Program-made: the position numbers and the translations under genes | Notes under the pieces: generated by a model | What the model saw: the letters and a program-made list of their open reading frames with translations, nothing else | The model's database searches: none | What the model was told of the DNA's origin: nothing | From: Isoetes taiwanensis | Taxonomy: Eukaryota; Streptophyta; Lycopodiopsida; Isoetales; Isoetaceae | DNA: 64,000 nt | Direction of reading: 5' to 3' | Assembly (NCBI GenBank): GCA_021234155.1 | Contig: JAJEKV010000062.1 | Location: 7,954,425-8,018,424 of the forward strand | Part shown: piece by piece, positions 42,511 to 53,651 of the stretch | Layout: every line of letters starts with the position of its first letter | Position numbering within the stretch: position 1 is the first letter of the stretch

Positions 42511-44462
42511 AGGGTGGGAAAATGCATGATAGAATCAGTCGATCCGGACCATGGAAATGATCATGTGAAGATCCTAGTTACCAGTTGCCATTTCAACGAC
42601 GAAGCATTACCCAGAAGGCATCCTGATGGAGACACAGTCGGAGAAAGCATCAGAACCTTTGTTGCATGGCCAATAATTCGCTTAAAAAATGTGAGTTTTA
42701 TTTTTTCGGAAGAAATAGAGGAAGATGCATCAGAAGAAGTAGATTGAGTACACATACTAAGATGCTCAAGCTGATTCTGTCATTTGTATGAAAGTAATAC
42801 GCTTGCATACCAGACCATTCATTCAAAATTTCAAAACTATAAGGCCCGCAGACTGCACCATCTGTGAATTTACAAAACACTAGACACTCTTTTTACATTG
42901 TTTTAATTAGATCTGTGTGTTATTCCTCTGTGTGTTATTCCTCAGTAGTATCAAATGTTGGCACAGTAACAGTCTCAAATGTTGGCACAGGTTGTAGAAA
43001 CAGAAGCTGGCACACAAGAATCTGGCAAATTAGATGGTGCAGCTATTGATATATTACCCAAAATGGCTTTGAGTCCTACAACTCTCGTTCTCAGCTGAAA
43101 GCATTCTCCATTTCAAGCCTCTTCGAGCTTGTAGCCATTCCCGACTACATCTCACCAAGAACGGTCATATTAATATGGCAGTAAATATCAAGACCTTCAC
43201 GAAACTATAAGATTGGCATAGGCCCTGGCAAGAAATGTCCTTCCCGCAATGTAAGAACTTCGGGGCTGAAGACGCCAGCGGTGTGTTCAAACTGCCAACC
43301 GCAAAATGTCATTTGAGTTAAAGCTAGGCGGGAGGTGGGGGGCACTAGGGCGTAGTAACTATACGTTAGCGACCAAGCACCAGTGCGATTCCATTCATTT
43401 ATAATTTAAATGCACTTTAGTGATTTCGGGCCACGCGCGAATCCATTCATTTATAATTTAAATGCACTTTATGCCCATTGTTAATTCGTGATTAGTATTA
43501 AGAGGACTTGCCATTGTACCCAACTACTTTGAAGTTTAAACTCATTGGATGCATTAATATAATTAGCAAAGGATCTTTTTTGTAAGTTAATACTAAGATA
43601 AGCAAGCTAGTTACTGTATGCAATTCACGCCAGGCGTGTATTGGACTACTGTACAATTTAAACATTTTGCACAGAAACTTAAATCGCGCCTGGCATGATT
43701 TCAAAACTAAGGTTATCAAAATTACAGGAAGAATTCAAAACAAATTACAGAATTCGAAAACAAATTGCAGGAAGTAAGTCTTTGTATTATCAGAAAAATA
43801 TTTTACATAAGGAGGGCCTTTTATTAGCGTTGCCTAGCTCTTTGATCCAAAATAACAAAAGTTCAAGGCAGTTTAAGGAGATGCCTAGCTCCATTCAAAA
43901 TCATCAGTTGAGGCCTTTTTTGGAGATGCCCAGCTTGCTTTCCTGCACAAAAAACTAAATAACAAACAAAAAAAAGATTTTAGGGCTCATCCTCCTCGTC
44001 CTCCTCTTCTTCCTCTGAGCTTTCTTCTGCCATCTCTTCAAGGATGGCTTCTGCAACATCTTCATCATCGGAGGAGGAGAGGGCATCCATGATAATCTCT
44101 TCTTCTCTTCCTCCAATTCTTCACGCCACTCCTCATCCACTTCCTCCATTTCTTCTGCTATTTCTACCTCCTTCACAAAAGCCATATGTGCACCTGATCA
44201 TGGTTATCAAATAGTAATTCTATTTCTTTGTGCTCCATCTAAATAGAGTGCATAATAAAAAACATTAGAAACATGAGCCCCATGATGCTCGCATTAGTCG
44301 TGGACGTGTGGAATGAGTAGATGTAGCCGTGGAGATGCATGGAATCTAGGGTATCGATTGATGCTTGTGACAGTTTAAGCTTTTATTGAAGATGATAGAT
44401 CTTAGGCATAGTCAACACAATTGCAATTGAAAAGGGTGCATGTGGAATGGGAGATGATAGAA
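42511..44462 (+). repeat. Duplicated segment, copy B, left part
   Basis: Matches 36685-38644 almost throughout. Differences are concentrated in a few GC-rich patches (for example 43255-43440 versus 37430-37620), where copy A looks scrambled by indels, while flanking AT-rich blocks are identical. The match stops at 44462, where the minus-strand LINE tail begins. Confidence 0.92.
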
Positions 44463-45613
44463 TAGAATAGAATAGAATATGATTTTATCGTCCACGGAGA
44501 CCAACTGGCCTATGGGACCCAAGTACAAAGAGAGAGAGCAGCAGAAGCGATTACTACCGTGGATTAAAAACCCCGCCCCAAAGGGTTTTTGGGAAAAACC
44601 TTAGTAGCAATAAGGATGCCGACATACCGCATTATATACATAATCACAAGTACAAATTGAGGTTAATGTCGAGGGGGGGCATAACCGAGTCCGCAGATCC
44701 ATTACCTCCCGAGGTACGATCCCAACAAGCCCTACAGAGGCCGTGCCTCGGTTAGCTCATGCAAGGCCCGATGGGGCATTGAACTAACCGAGAGCATACC
44801 GAGAGCCCTGATATGCTCGTGATGGCCGGACGGACAGCCCGGAGGGCGTAACTTTCATCCTCAATGGCGCCTGCTGACAAAGATCGACTCTGTCCTCACG
44901 CGGCTCCCCGAATCCATCTCCCCTGCCTCAATGCGGCGGAGGTGGTGTGCACCTCGCGGCGAATGGAAGCAATCACCCTCGCTTTTTCATGGGTAGATGG
45001 GTGCGCAGTAGTGGTGGTGTGGGCCCCGTGAGCATGGGATTAACTGCTGTCGATAATTTGCCACCTTGACATGTGACAGGGCCTCTCAAGATCCCAAAGC
45101 TTGGCCATGAAGCAAGCATCCAAGCATCGCTTCAAGGCAGCGTTTCCTTCTTGTATGCACCGGGTCCACATCCGTGGTGCTGCCCGCACATTCCATAGCG
45201 AACCACTGGGCTTGCTTTGTCTTTCCAAAGAGGCTTTGAGTCGCTATGGGCCCATCGCCACCGCCAAAGCAAGGTTGGGCAGCCGGCTTCATCCATAGCC
45301 ACCACCTTCCGAAGTAAATAATGTGACGCTCCAGCCGCAGCCCTCAGAATGGAAGGAAGCCCGCCTCTTGGAGCAAGATCCGATATGGGACCGTGGATTT
45401 CACTCCCAAAGTGCCTGTGCTAAGAAAGCTTTCTCAGACTGCTCTAGATCGCTCCAAGTGGTGAGGGATATCACCGCCCCCACACTTCCCCCCATAGAGG
45501 AGGACCGGTTCAACCAAGGCCCCCGAACAAGTGTGCCCGGTGACCCCATGTATACAAACTCGCCTTGTGATTTGTTTTTGCATTGCATACTGTGGCTTTC
45601 CAAATGCAAAGGA
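44463..45613 (-). pseudogene. LINE RT thumb, C-terminal region and 3' UTR
   Basis: Downstream half of the same LINE. LVEPVLLYGG with IPHHL, a thumb region in several frames (VMAMDEA-like, LPNLALA), and a 3' UTR of about 600 bp ending TAGGCCAGTTGGTCTCCG (hairpin AGGCC-AGTT-GGTCT with one G-U pair), GACGATAAAATC and four or five ATTCT units. The Cys/His motif seen in LINE 2 and 3 was not found, so this is another subfamily or more decayed. Confidence 0.65.
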
Positions 45614-45639
45614 CACAACCACCCCAATTCTGGGTCCAC

Positions 45640-46440
45640 ACCTAAAAACAACAGTAATAAAAAGACCACATGTCATTGTTCCAAAAAATCTACATGTGGT
45701 TATATGGAGATATGGTTTATTAAGGAGGCGGTGTAGTTTTTTTTACGGAGCTATAGTTTTTTTTTTTTAGGTGTGTCTTTTTTTAGGTGTCGTTTTTTTT
45801 TAAAAGAGGTGTTGCTTTTTTTTTAGGGGGGTGTTGTTTTTAAGAAGGTGTTGTTTTTTGAGGTGTAGTTTATAACTAGGTGTAGTTTTTAAGTTGTTGT
45901 TTTTTATAGAAGTATAGTTTTTTGAAGTGTGGTTTATAAGGAAGTATAGTTTTTAAGTGGTTGTTTTTTTAGGAAGTATAGTTTTTTGAAGTGGTGTGAT
46001 TTTTTTAATTGAGGTGTTGTTTTTTGATGTGTGGTTTATAAGTGGGTGTAGTTTCTAAATAGTTGAGTATGGTTTTTTGAAGTGTCGTTTATAAGCGGGT
46101 GTAGTTTTTAAGTGGTTGTTTTTAATGAAGTATGGTTTTCTGAAGTGGTGTAGTTTATAACTAGGTGTAGTTTTTAAGAAGTTATTTTTAAGGAAGTATG
46201 ATTTTTTTAGGTGTGGTTTATATAACTAGGTGTAGTTTTTGAGTAGTTGTTTTTTAAAGTAAGTATAGTTTTTTTAGGTGTGGTTTTTAAGTAGGTGTAG
46301 TTTTTAAGTGCCTATTTTTTAAAGAAGTGTGGTTTTTTGAAGTGGTGTGGTTTATAACTAGGTATAGTTTTTACGCAACTATTTCTTAAGAAAGTATGGT
46401 TTTTTTTTGAGGTTTTCTTGAGGCTATTTCTTAAGCAAAG
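45640..46440 (+). repeat. Left subterminal repeat array of the CACTA element
   Basis: A degenerate tandem repeat of about 75-80 bp with words such as GGTGTAGTTTTTAAG, GAAGTATAGTTTTTTGAAGT and GTGGTTTATAACTAG. The reverse complement of these words (CTACAC, AACAACACC, AAAACTAC) dominates the opposite end (52950-53640), as expected for subterminal transposase-binding arrays of CACTA elements. Confidence 0.7.
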
Positions 46441-46529
46441 CACCACCACTTGGAATATTCTTTGTGTGCTCAAATTTAGAAATGTATCGTGATCGCTTTT
46501 ACATTCATGAAAAAACCCTTCAACGGTTA

Positions 46530-47875
46530 GATCCAAGGTGTCTCAAACATGCCACATGGGCTCCAACATACTACCTAGGCTCCAACATGCCAAGGTGGCT
46601 CAAGCATGCCATCTAGGCACCAACATGCCACCTAGGCTCAAACATGCCACGCGGGCCCTACATGCCACCTATAGGCTCCAACATGCATGCACCTAGGCTC
46701 CAACATGCCAACGCGTGCCTCAAACATGCCACCTAGGCTTCAACATGACACCTAGGCTCAAACATGCCAAGGTGGCTCAAACATGCCACGTGGGCTTCAT
46801 GCCACCTAGGCTCCAACATATCAAGGTGGCTCAAACATGCCATGTGGGCTCCAACATGCCACCTAGGCTCCAACCCCGCCAAGGTGGCTCAAGCATGCCG
46901 CCTAGGCACCAACATGCCACCAAGACTCAAACATGCCAAGGTGTCTTAAAACATGCCACGCGAGCTCCAACATGCCAAGGTGGCTCAAACATGCCACCTA
47001 GGCTCAAACATGCCAAGGTGTCTCAAACATGCCACGCCGGACTCCAACATGCCAAGGTGGCTGAAACATGCCAAGGTGGCTCACATGCCATGCAGGCTCC
47101 TACATGCCACCTAAGCTCCAACATTCGAAGGTGGCCCAAACATGCCACATGGGCTCCAACATGCCACCTAGGCTCAAACAAGCCAAGGTGGCCCAAACAT
47201 GCCACATGGGCTCCAACATGCCACCTAGGCTCCAACATGACAAGGTGGCTCAAACATGCCAAAGTGGTTCAAACATGCCATGTGGGCTCCAACATTCCAT
47301 CTAGGATCCAGCATGCCAAGGTTGCCCAAACATGCCAAGGTGTCTCAAACATGCCACGAAAGCACCAACATGCCACATGGACTCCAACATGCCAAGTTGT
47401 CTCAAACATGTCAGCTGGGCTCCAACATGTCACCTAGGATCCAACATTCCAAGGTGGCTCAAACATGCCATGTGGACCTAGGCTCCAACATGCCAAGGTG
47501 GCTCAAACATGCCAACTAGGCTCCAACATGTCACCTAGGCTCAAACATGCCAAGGTGGCTCAAATATTCCACGCGCTCCAACATACCACCTAGGCTCCAA
47601 CATGCCAAGGTGCCTCAAACATGCCGTGGGCTCCAACATAACACCTATAGGCTCAAACATGCCACGTGGGCTCCAACATGCCACCTAGGCTCCAACATGC
47701 CAATGTGCCTCAAACATGCCACCTAGGCTCCAACATGCCAAGGTGGCTCAAACATGCCACGTGGGCTCCAACGTGCCACCTTTGCTCCAACCTGTCAAGG
47801 TGTCTCAAGCATGTCGACTAGGCACCAACATGCCACCAAAGCTCAAACATGCCAGGTGGCTCAAACACGCCACTT
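46530..47875 (+). repeat. 19-bp minisatellite, array 2
   Basis: About 70 units of 19 bp. The variable core after CATGCC takes mainly three forms: AAGGTGG, ACCTAGG, and ACGTGGG or ATGTGGG; each unit is flanked by GCC...GGC so it can pair with itself. Because 19 is not a multiple of three, three units make a 57-bp, 19-residue pseudo-repeat and several frames stay open by chance (for example 46715-47437). I do not call these genes. Confidence 0.93.
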
Positions 47876-47879
47876 CTCA

Positions 47880-49690
47880 GGTGTGTTAGTTCATATACAT
47901 GCTTTGATATGGATATGGTGTGTTAGAACCTCCAGGTTGTTTAAGGAAACCAATCTTTGTCCAAAATTATGCAAAAAGGCATCAATTAATTACATTAGGA
48001 TTCCTAAAGCAAAATGAGATAGTTGCACTATCTCGAGTTCTGTTGATCTTGTTCAAATGATTTTTGGAGAAGCAACCAGCGAAATGTTGTGGTGAGATTT
48101 GGAAAAAAATTTGGCTCAATTTGGATCTGGGATGCCTGTGAAAATCAGGTTCAAAATTGGAAGAAAATTTGGTCAGTGCACTTCCCTGAGACAAAACAAG
48201 GCCTGCACACCCAAATGATGATATCTCGAGTTTTACTGAACACTTTTGCATGGTTTTTTAAATGACTATTAGAGAAAAGTTGTAGGAATATATGGCAAAA
48301 AATTAGCCTGATTTAGAACTGGGATGATGAAGAAAAATGAGACCAAATTGGATCCAAAATTCTGTCAGTGAACTGTCGCAGAAAACCAGCAGGTAGATTT
48401 TTGGATCTCAAGCTTGATTTTTTTGCATGATTTCAACTAACACAGGTTTGAATAGGGCCTAATATCATGTGCAAAAGGTAAATTATAGTTCGGATCGCAA
48501 GAAGTATCTCTGTAGCATGTTATTATGAGAAGTATCTCTGTTATTACAGAAGTGCAGTGGTCAAATTTTCTTTCAATATTGAACCAGATTTCTCAGACAT
48601 CCCAGATCCAAATTAAGCCTAATTTTTTCCCACATCTCATCACAATTTTTCTCTAGTTGCTCCTCTAAAAATCATTTGAATAAAGACCAGCACAAGGGTA
48701 AAAGCATGTTAGGGTGTACCACTTTTGGAACCTGCAAAAGTACATACACTAGGTACTTCTGAACTGGGTACTTTCTCATTTTTCTTTTCATTAAAACTAA
48801 TACAAAAATCCAAAAAAAAAGTCAAGGACATGATAATATTCAAAGTTAAGATAAAGATAATGCTATCGGAGACCAATATATATATAAAAAGTTCTAAAAC
48901 ATACCTTATATTGAGATATTATACAGGTACCCAGTACCCAGTCCTGGCTACCTTTTTAGGTACCTTTTTGGTCACTAAATAATACTTTTTAAGGGACACC
49001 CTAACATGCTTTTACCCACAACTCGAGATATTCAGATCTAAGTGCAAGTACCTCGTTTTGCTTTAGGGATCCTAATGTAATTGATGCCTTTTTGCATAAT
49101 TTTGGACAAAGATTGGTAACCAACTTGGCGGTTCTAACACATCATACCCATATCAAAGCATGCCTACGAACTAACTCACCTAAGAAGTATCAACTTATAT
49201 ATGCTTATCCCAAAATGATTCAGTGAGCATGGGAGAGGAAGACAAGCCATATGATCATATTTTACATGATACATTAGAATTTAGACTTGGTCAATAATTC
49301 CAACTCCTTTGAGTGCTTCTATTCAAGACAATATATATATACAATTAGCTCTTGACTTCTAATTGCCACAGTGGGAGGAAAATAGATCCAAACCCATGTC
49401 CGTCAGTTACTTATGTTTCGCGTCTTCAACTGCAACTTCTCGACCATGTCCCAAGTGTAAGCGACCATGCTATAATGTAAACACTTCAATAACCTAACAA
49501 CACACATGGTTTATATTTGGAGGCCATATCCTAGTCAGGTTTGACCAGGATCTTGCACAATATCATCACGTAGAGGGAGGGTATTGAAGCCAAAAGATAG
49601 ACCCTTAAAACCTTCCGGAAGTAGCTTGACCAAAGGTCCTCTCTTGAAGGCCCCTACCCACAGACGAGCAACCCTCCCACCGAACTGAAC
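47880..49690. mobile_element. Foldback element, copy 2 (rearranged)
   Basis: 47880-48490 matches the spacer of copy 1 (29785-30380) in direct orientation. Part of it returns inverted at 48555-48695 and 49018-49210, and 49210-49690 matches the copy 1 left-arm region in inverse. The result is again an inverted repeat, with arms of at least 300 bp and a different breakpoint. The right arm is split by a MITE. Minisatellite arrays lie directly on both sides. Confidence 0.8.
48696..49017. mobile_element. 322-bp MITE with 24-bp terminal inverted repeats
   Basis: The ends read GGGTAAAAGCATGTTAGGGT and its exact inverse ACCCTAACATGCTTTTACCC, flanked on both sides by ACAA (48692-48695 and 49018-49021), a 4-bp target duplication. 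Removing the element restores continuity with the foldback sequence at 48060 read inverted. No coding capacity. Superfamily is uncertain. Confidence 0.85.
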
Positions 49691-49720
49691 TAGCTCGCCA
49701 AGAGACTCAAATGTCGCGCC

Positions 49721-50062
49721 CCCTAGGATCCATCATGCCACCTAGTTGGCTCCAACATGCCATGCGGGCTCTAACATGCCATGCGGGCTCTAACATGCCA
49801 TGCAGGCTCCAACATGCCAAGGTGGCTCAAACATGCCACGTGGACTCCACCATGCCACCTAGGCTCCGATATGCCCTCTAGGCTCCAACATGCCACGTGG
49901 GCTCCAACATGCCACCTAGGCTCCAAGATGCCAAGGTGGCTCAAACATGCCACCTGAGCTTTGAAATGCCAAGCACGCACCAATGTGCCACCTAGACTCC
50001 AACATGCCAAGGTGGCTCAAGCATGCCACGTGGGCTCCAACATGCCATGTAGGCTCAAACGT
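49721..50062 (+). repeat. 19-bp minisatellite, array 3
   Basis: About 18 units of the same repeat as array 2, on the other side of the foldback copy. The array was probably continuous with array 2 before the foldback inserted. Confidence 0.9.
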
Positions 50063-52949
50063 GATTCCATATGAAATGGAGATCATAATATCAGACGTTC
50101 CCTGTTTAGCCTTTTGATGTGGAAATTTTATTATATTTCGGACGTTTCGCAAAAGGCTGTAGATAACTATGACAACTTGATGCTTAGATGAGCTTTTATG
50201 AAGGCATAATTTCTAGTTGTCAGGATCACTGTTTATAGATGTATATGTTGTCTAATTTTTCTGCTCTCTTTGCAACCAGACCTCTACGCCAAATTGTCAC
50301 TTTAATTACCATGATCATGTGGTGGAAGACGATTTCAAGAATATTGTTTGGTGTCAAGTATGCACATATGAAACCTTTACAAATTTTGGTAGTGCTTATT
50401 ATGGGCATGTAGGCAATAACATGGACTACGCCTTTAACGAGACATCATGGTAGAATTTTCAAAAAGACTAATTGGTCTTCAAAGAATAGAATAGAATAGA
50501 ATAGACTAATTGGTCTTGAAGAAGTAATTGCAAAGGTCCAGCTTACTATGCCTAGACTCTCAAATCAATCAGGTTTGCACTTCACCAGTAGCCAAGATAT
50601 GCACTTGGACAGAAGGGTTAGCATTGGAGCAACCATGAATTTCAAAAGCTGAACTGATGATAATTCTATCTGATGCCCTCTTTACTTAATAAAAGACGTA
50701 AAAACAATTATTAGTTGTATCCCCAATCACGCCAAATGACTTCTCTTATTTTTGCCATATACTAGTATTTGAACACTTTTTGGATGTTTAACAAATTTCC
50801 AAAGGCCGTACTTAAAAATATTTAATGCTTTTAGAGTGATGTGGGACCATAGGCCAACATTTATGGGCTAGAGAAAATTTGTAGAAGCATCTTAAAGACC
50901 ATGGCAAGTTGACTCCATGACTTGACTTTTTGGCTAGAGCAACCATTGGTCAAACCTTGGGACCATGGAGTGAGAAATTAAAGGCATGGTGGTATTCACA
51001 AGTCCATCCTTTTTAAAAAGCAAGAAAACCCAAAGGCTTAGAACCATGGTGGAGCAATAATGGTCACTTAGCTTGAACAAAGGGCTTGAAGACCAAGGTG
51101 GGTAATAAGTGAAGGGTAAATAAAAGGAAAAGATCATAAAAGGAAAAGATCACACGGGGGCAATAGGAAATGGTGTGTTGGAAATGCCATTTTTACAAAT
51201 GCGTGGTACAAGAGTATTTGGACAAAGGCAATGGTGGTAAAATTTTAATAAAGGACATGGGTGGAAATGTAAATATTGGCTAGGCAAAAATATTTAAACA
51301 CTAAATATAAGGCAAAAGAAGCACAATGAAGGTGAAAGAAAATGATTAAGCTAAAAAATATAAAGGTGGGCAGAGATGAAGGGCCAAGATTAAGATCTTG
51401 GGCCCTATCATCCTATTGGTTTATTTTAACTCCAGATGATGAGGAGATGAAGGGCCAAGATCTTGATCTTGGTCCTGATCATCCTATTGGTTTAGGTTAA
51501 TTTTTTTTTTCCCACGTCGATTTTGGCGCGTCGATTTCGGCGCCTTGTTTCTTGGCGCCTTGCCCTGTTTCTTGCGGCTTTGCCTTTCTTGTTTTTTTGG
51601 CTTGCGGTTCCTTGCATGATTATCTTGCGCCTTGAGATTGAGATTGCAGCTCTCCAAAGCAATGCAAGATGGCGAAATCTGAAAGCAAATGAGTCGCCCT
51701 AGCCCGCCCACCGATGAATACATGGAGCTCAAATTTTTGGCGGGATTGGATTGCTAGCCAATCTAATAGATGAGGCACCAAAACCGGCATCCACAGAAAA
51801 TGTCGGATTTGAAGCCGGGTATACACAAATGTCGCTTCATGATTTGTAGTCGTCGGATTCGTTGCACCTGCTAAAACACGCTTTCATATGCATATTGCTA
51901 TGCTACCGATTTGTTGCCAAGATGTGTCGGCTTGCGACGAATAGTGCATTTGGCGCCCGATAATCCTTTGTTTCCTAATCTACGGGCGGCGTAGACAAGA
52001 TTTGCTAGAAATACGCTTTGAATCTATTTACCAAAGATATGCCGGTCGGCCGCTCAAGACCATAAAAGCTCGCATCGATTTATGATGGATTGCTTGTACC
52101 ATGCCTGTGCCACTTGCCTGAGCTCTAAACTGCTCGAAATCCATAAGCTAACATTTCAGCAGGTCAAATAATCTTGGCCTACATACAGGTTTGGGTTGAT
52201 TTCCCTTAAACATCTACATTTTTGCTTGGAAATGGTAGTTGGATTTGTGTTTTAACTAAAACTTGGTTGTCTAGGGACGCCCAAATGTGTTTTTTGGCCT
52301 GCAAACAGCTTATGTGTTGGGCTGATATTCCGCGGGCCCAGATCTATTACTATGGAACTGCCCCCTAATGATGTTGGATAACACGGAGATGCTTTTGTAT
52401 ATCATGGTATGATGCTATCTTTTCTTATTAATTTATTTAAAGCTGGAAGCATGAGAGGTGTCTGGGTTCTGTTGTCTATTAGAACCCTAACTGAATTAGA
52501 AAGTTACAGATAAATATGGTGTAGTTCAAGTCTTGCATATGGTTTTCAATATGGTGCGAATCTTGCATACACTTGACCACTATTCTTTTATAATTCTTTG
52601 GCAGGTTTGACAAAGTTTATAGCTAGAATACAGCATAGACAAAGATCTGCTCCGGCAAAATATTGTAACTGGTCTGCTTTGGCTAAATATGCTTCTGCCA
52701 GCTATGGTTTGCTCCGGAAAGAGTACATTACGAGCAATTACAAGCAGCTAGTTTTGCAACCTCCAAGGATTTCAAAATCCCATGAATTGAATAGGCAGAT
52801 AGAGTGAGGATATGAAAATCATGGTTTTAGTAATTGGAAACAGGATTTTTGAATCAGCTTCTTATACTTGAAATACATGCATTGGTTTATTTTGAACAAG
52901 TTCAATAGATGAAATGTTTCTTTCCACTTTGAAGGAATGACAAGTTATA
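50063..52949. other. CACTA interior, no confident gene
   Basis: A (GAATA)n tract at 50485-50505 is flanked by two copies of AGACTAATTGGTCTT (50463 and 50503), which looks like a retroposon insertion reduced to its tail. An 80-bp near-repeat (GATGAAGGGCCAAGAT) occurs at 51375-51500. At 52598-52807 a plus frame (KYCNWSALAKYASASYGLL, then KEYITSNYKQLVLQPPRISK) follows an acceptor-like TTTGGCAG and could be a captured exon; I do not recognise it. A GC-rich stretch at 51510-51760 encodes a Lys/Arg-rich minus frame of no known family. Confidence 0.4.
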
Positions 52950-53640
52950 AATTGCAAAACTTGCATCAACAATTTCTTGAAAAATAGCAATTGATTGTAA
53001 TTGAAAACAATACTTGAAAAACTTGTCATTTAACCATGCATTTAACCATGTTGTTTACTGAAGAAAACAACACTTAAAAATATTTATTTGACATGTTGTT
53101 TATTGAAAATTCTATAAAACAACATGTGCATTTTATGTAAAATAATACTAAAAGACAACACCTATTTTTGAAAAATTACATTGCTTCTCAAAACCACATA
53201 TCTTTTTTTGAAGGATCAACACTTGAAAACAACATAATTAAAAGAAAAATCAGAAAACTACGCATAGTTTTTAGCAAAGTCGGACAAAATCCTATACATG
53301 GTTTTTTAGTGTTGCTTTTTGGCAAAACAACAGTTAAAAACAACATGTGGACTTTTTAAGTTTTATTACGAACCACATGTCTAATTTTGAAGAAAGCAAC
53401 GCTTGAAAACTACAGCTACTTTTAAAACAACATGTAGAAATATACGTTAATTCCTACGTGTAGATAATTTTGACAAAAACTCTATGCGTAGACTTTTGGC
53501 AACAAAAACTACATGTATAAAAATTTTGCTAAAAACTACACGTCATTTCTAGCAAATCCGGACAAAAAACAACACGTAGTTTTTTGGTGTTGTTTTTTTG
53601 CAAAAATGACACTGAAAAACAACATGTGGACCCAGTTTTG
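52950..53640 (-). repeat. Right subterminal repeat array of the CACTA element
   Basis: Degenerate repeats of AACAACATGTAGTTTTT and AAAACTACACGTAG words, in inverse orientation to the left array. Several contain the palindrome ACATGT. They reach the terminal repeat at 53625. Confidence 0.7.
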
Positions 53641-53651
53641 GGGTGGTAGTG

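Larger units (their letters stand above)
45614..53651. mobile_element. CACTA-type DNA transposon, 8.04 kb, non-autonomous
   Basis: The right end, on the minus strand, reads CACTACCACCCCAAAACTGG; the left end, on the plus strand, CACAACCACCCCAATTCTGG. The terminal repeat extends 27 bp with three mismatches. CACTA...TAGTG ends define the superfamily. Flanking triplets are GGA and TGA, a plausible degraded 3-bp target duplication. The element sits inside a LINE whose polymerase reading resumes with correct spacing on the other side. Subterminal T-rich and A-rich arrays lie in inverted orientation at the two ends. Inside are two 19-bp minisatellite arrays, a foldback copy and a MITE. No TnpD-like transposase was found. 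Confidence 0.8.

Noticed and set aside
44980-45300. Independent plus-strand gene in the GC-rich stretch
   Set aside because: On the minus strand it aligns in order with the thumb and C-terminal part of the LINE, which explains its composition.
46530-47875. CRISPR-like array
   Set aside because: Units are head to tail at 19 bp with no spacers, in a eukaryotic genome; it is a minisatellite.
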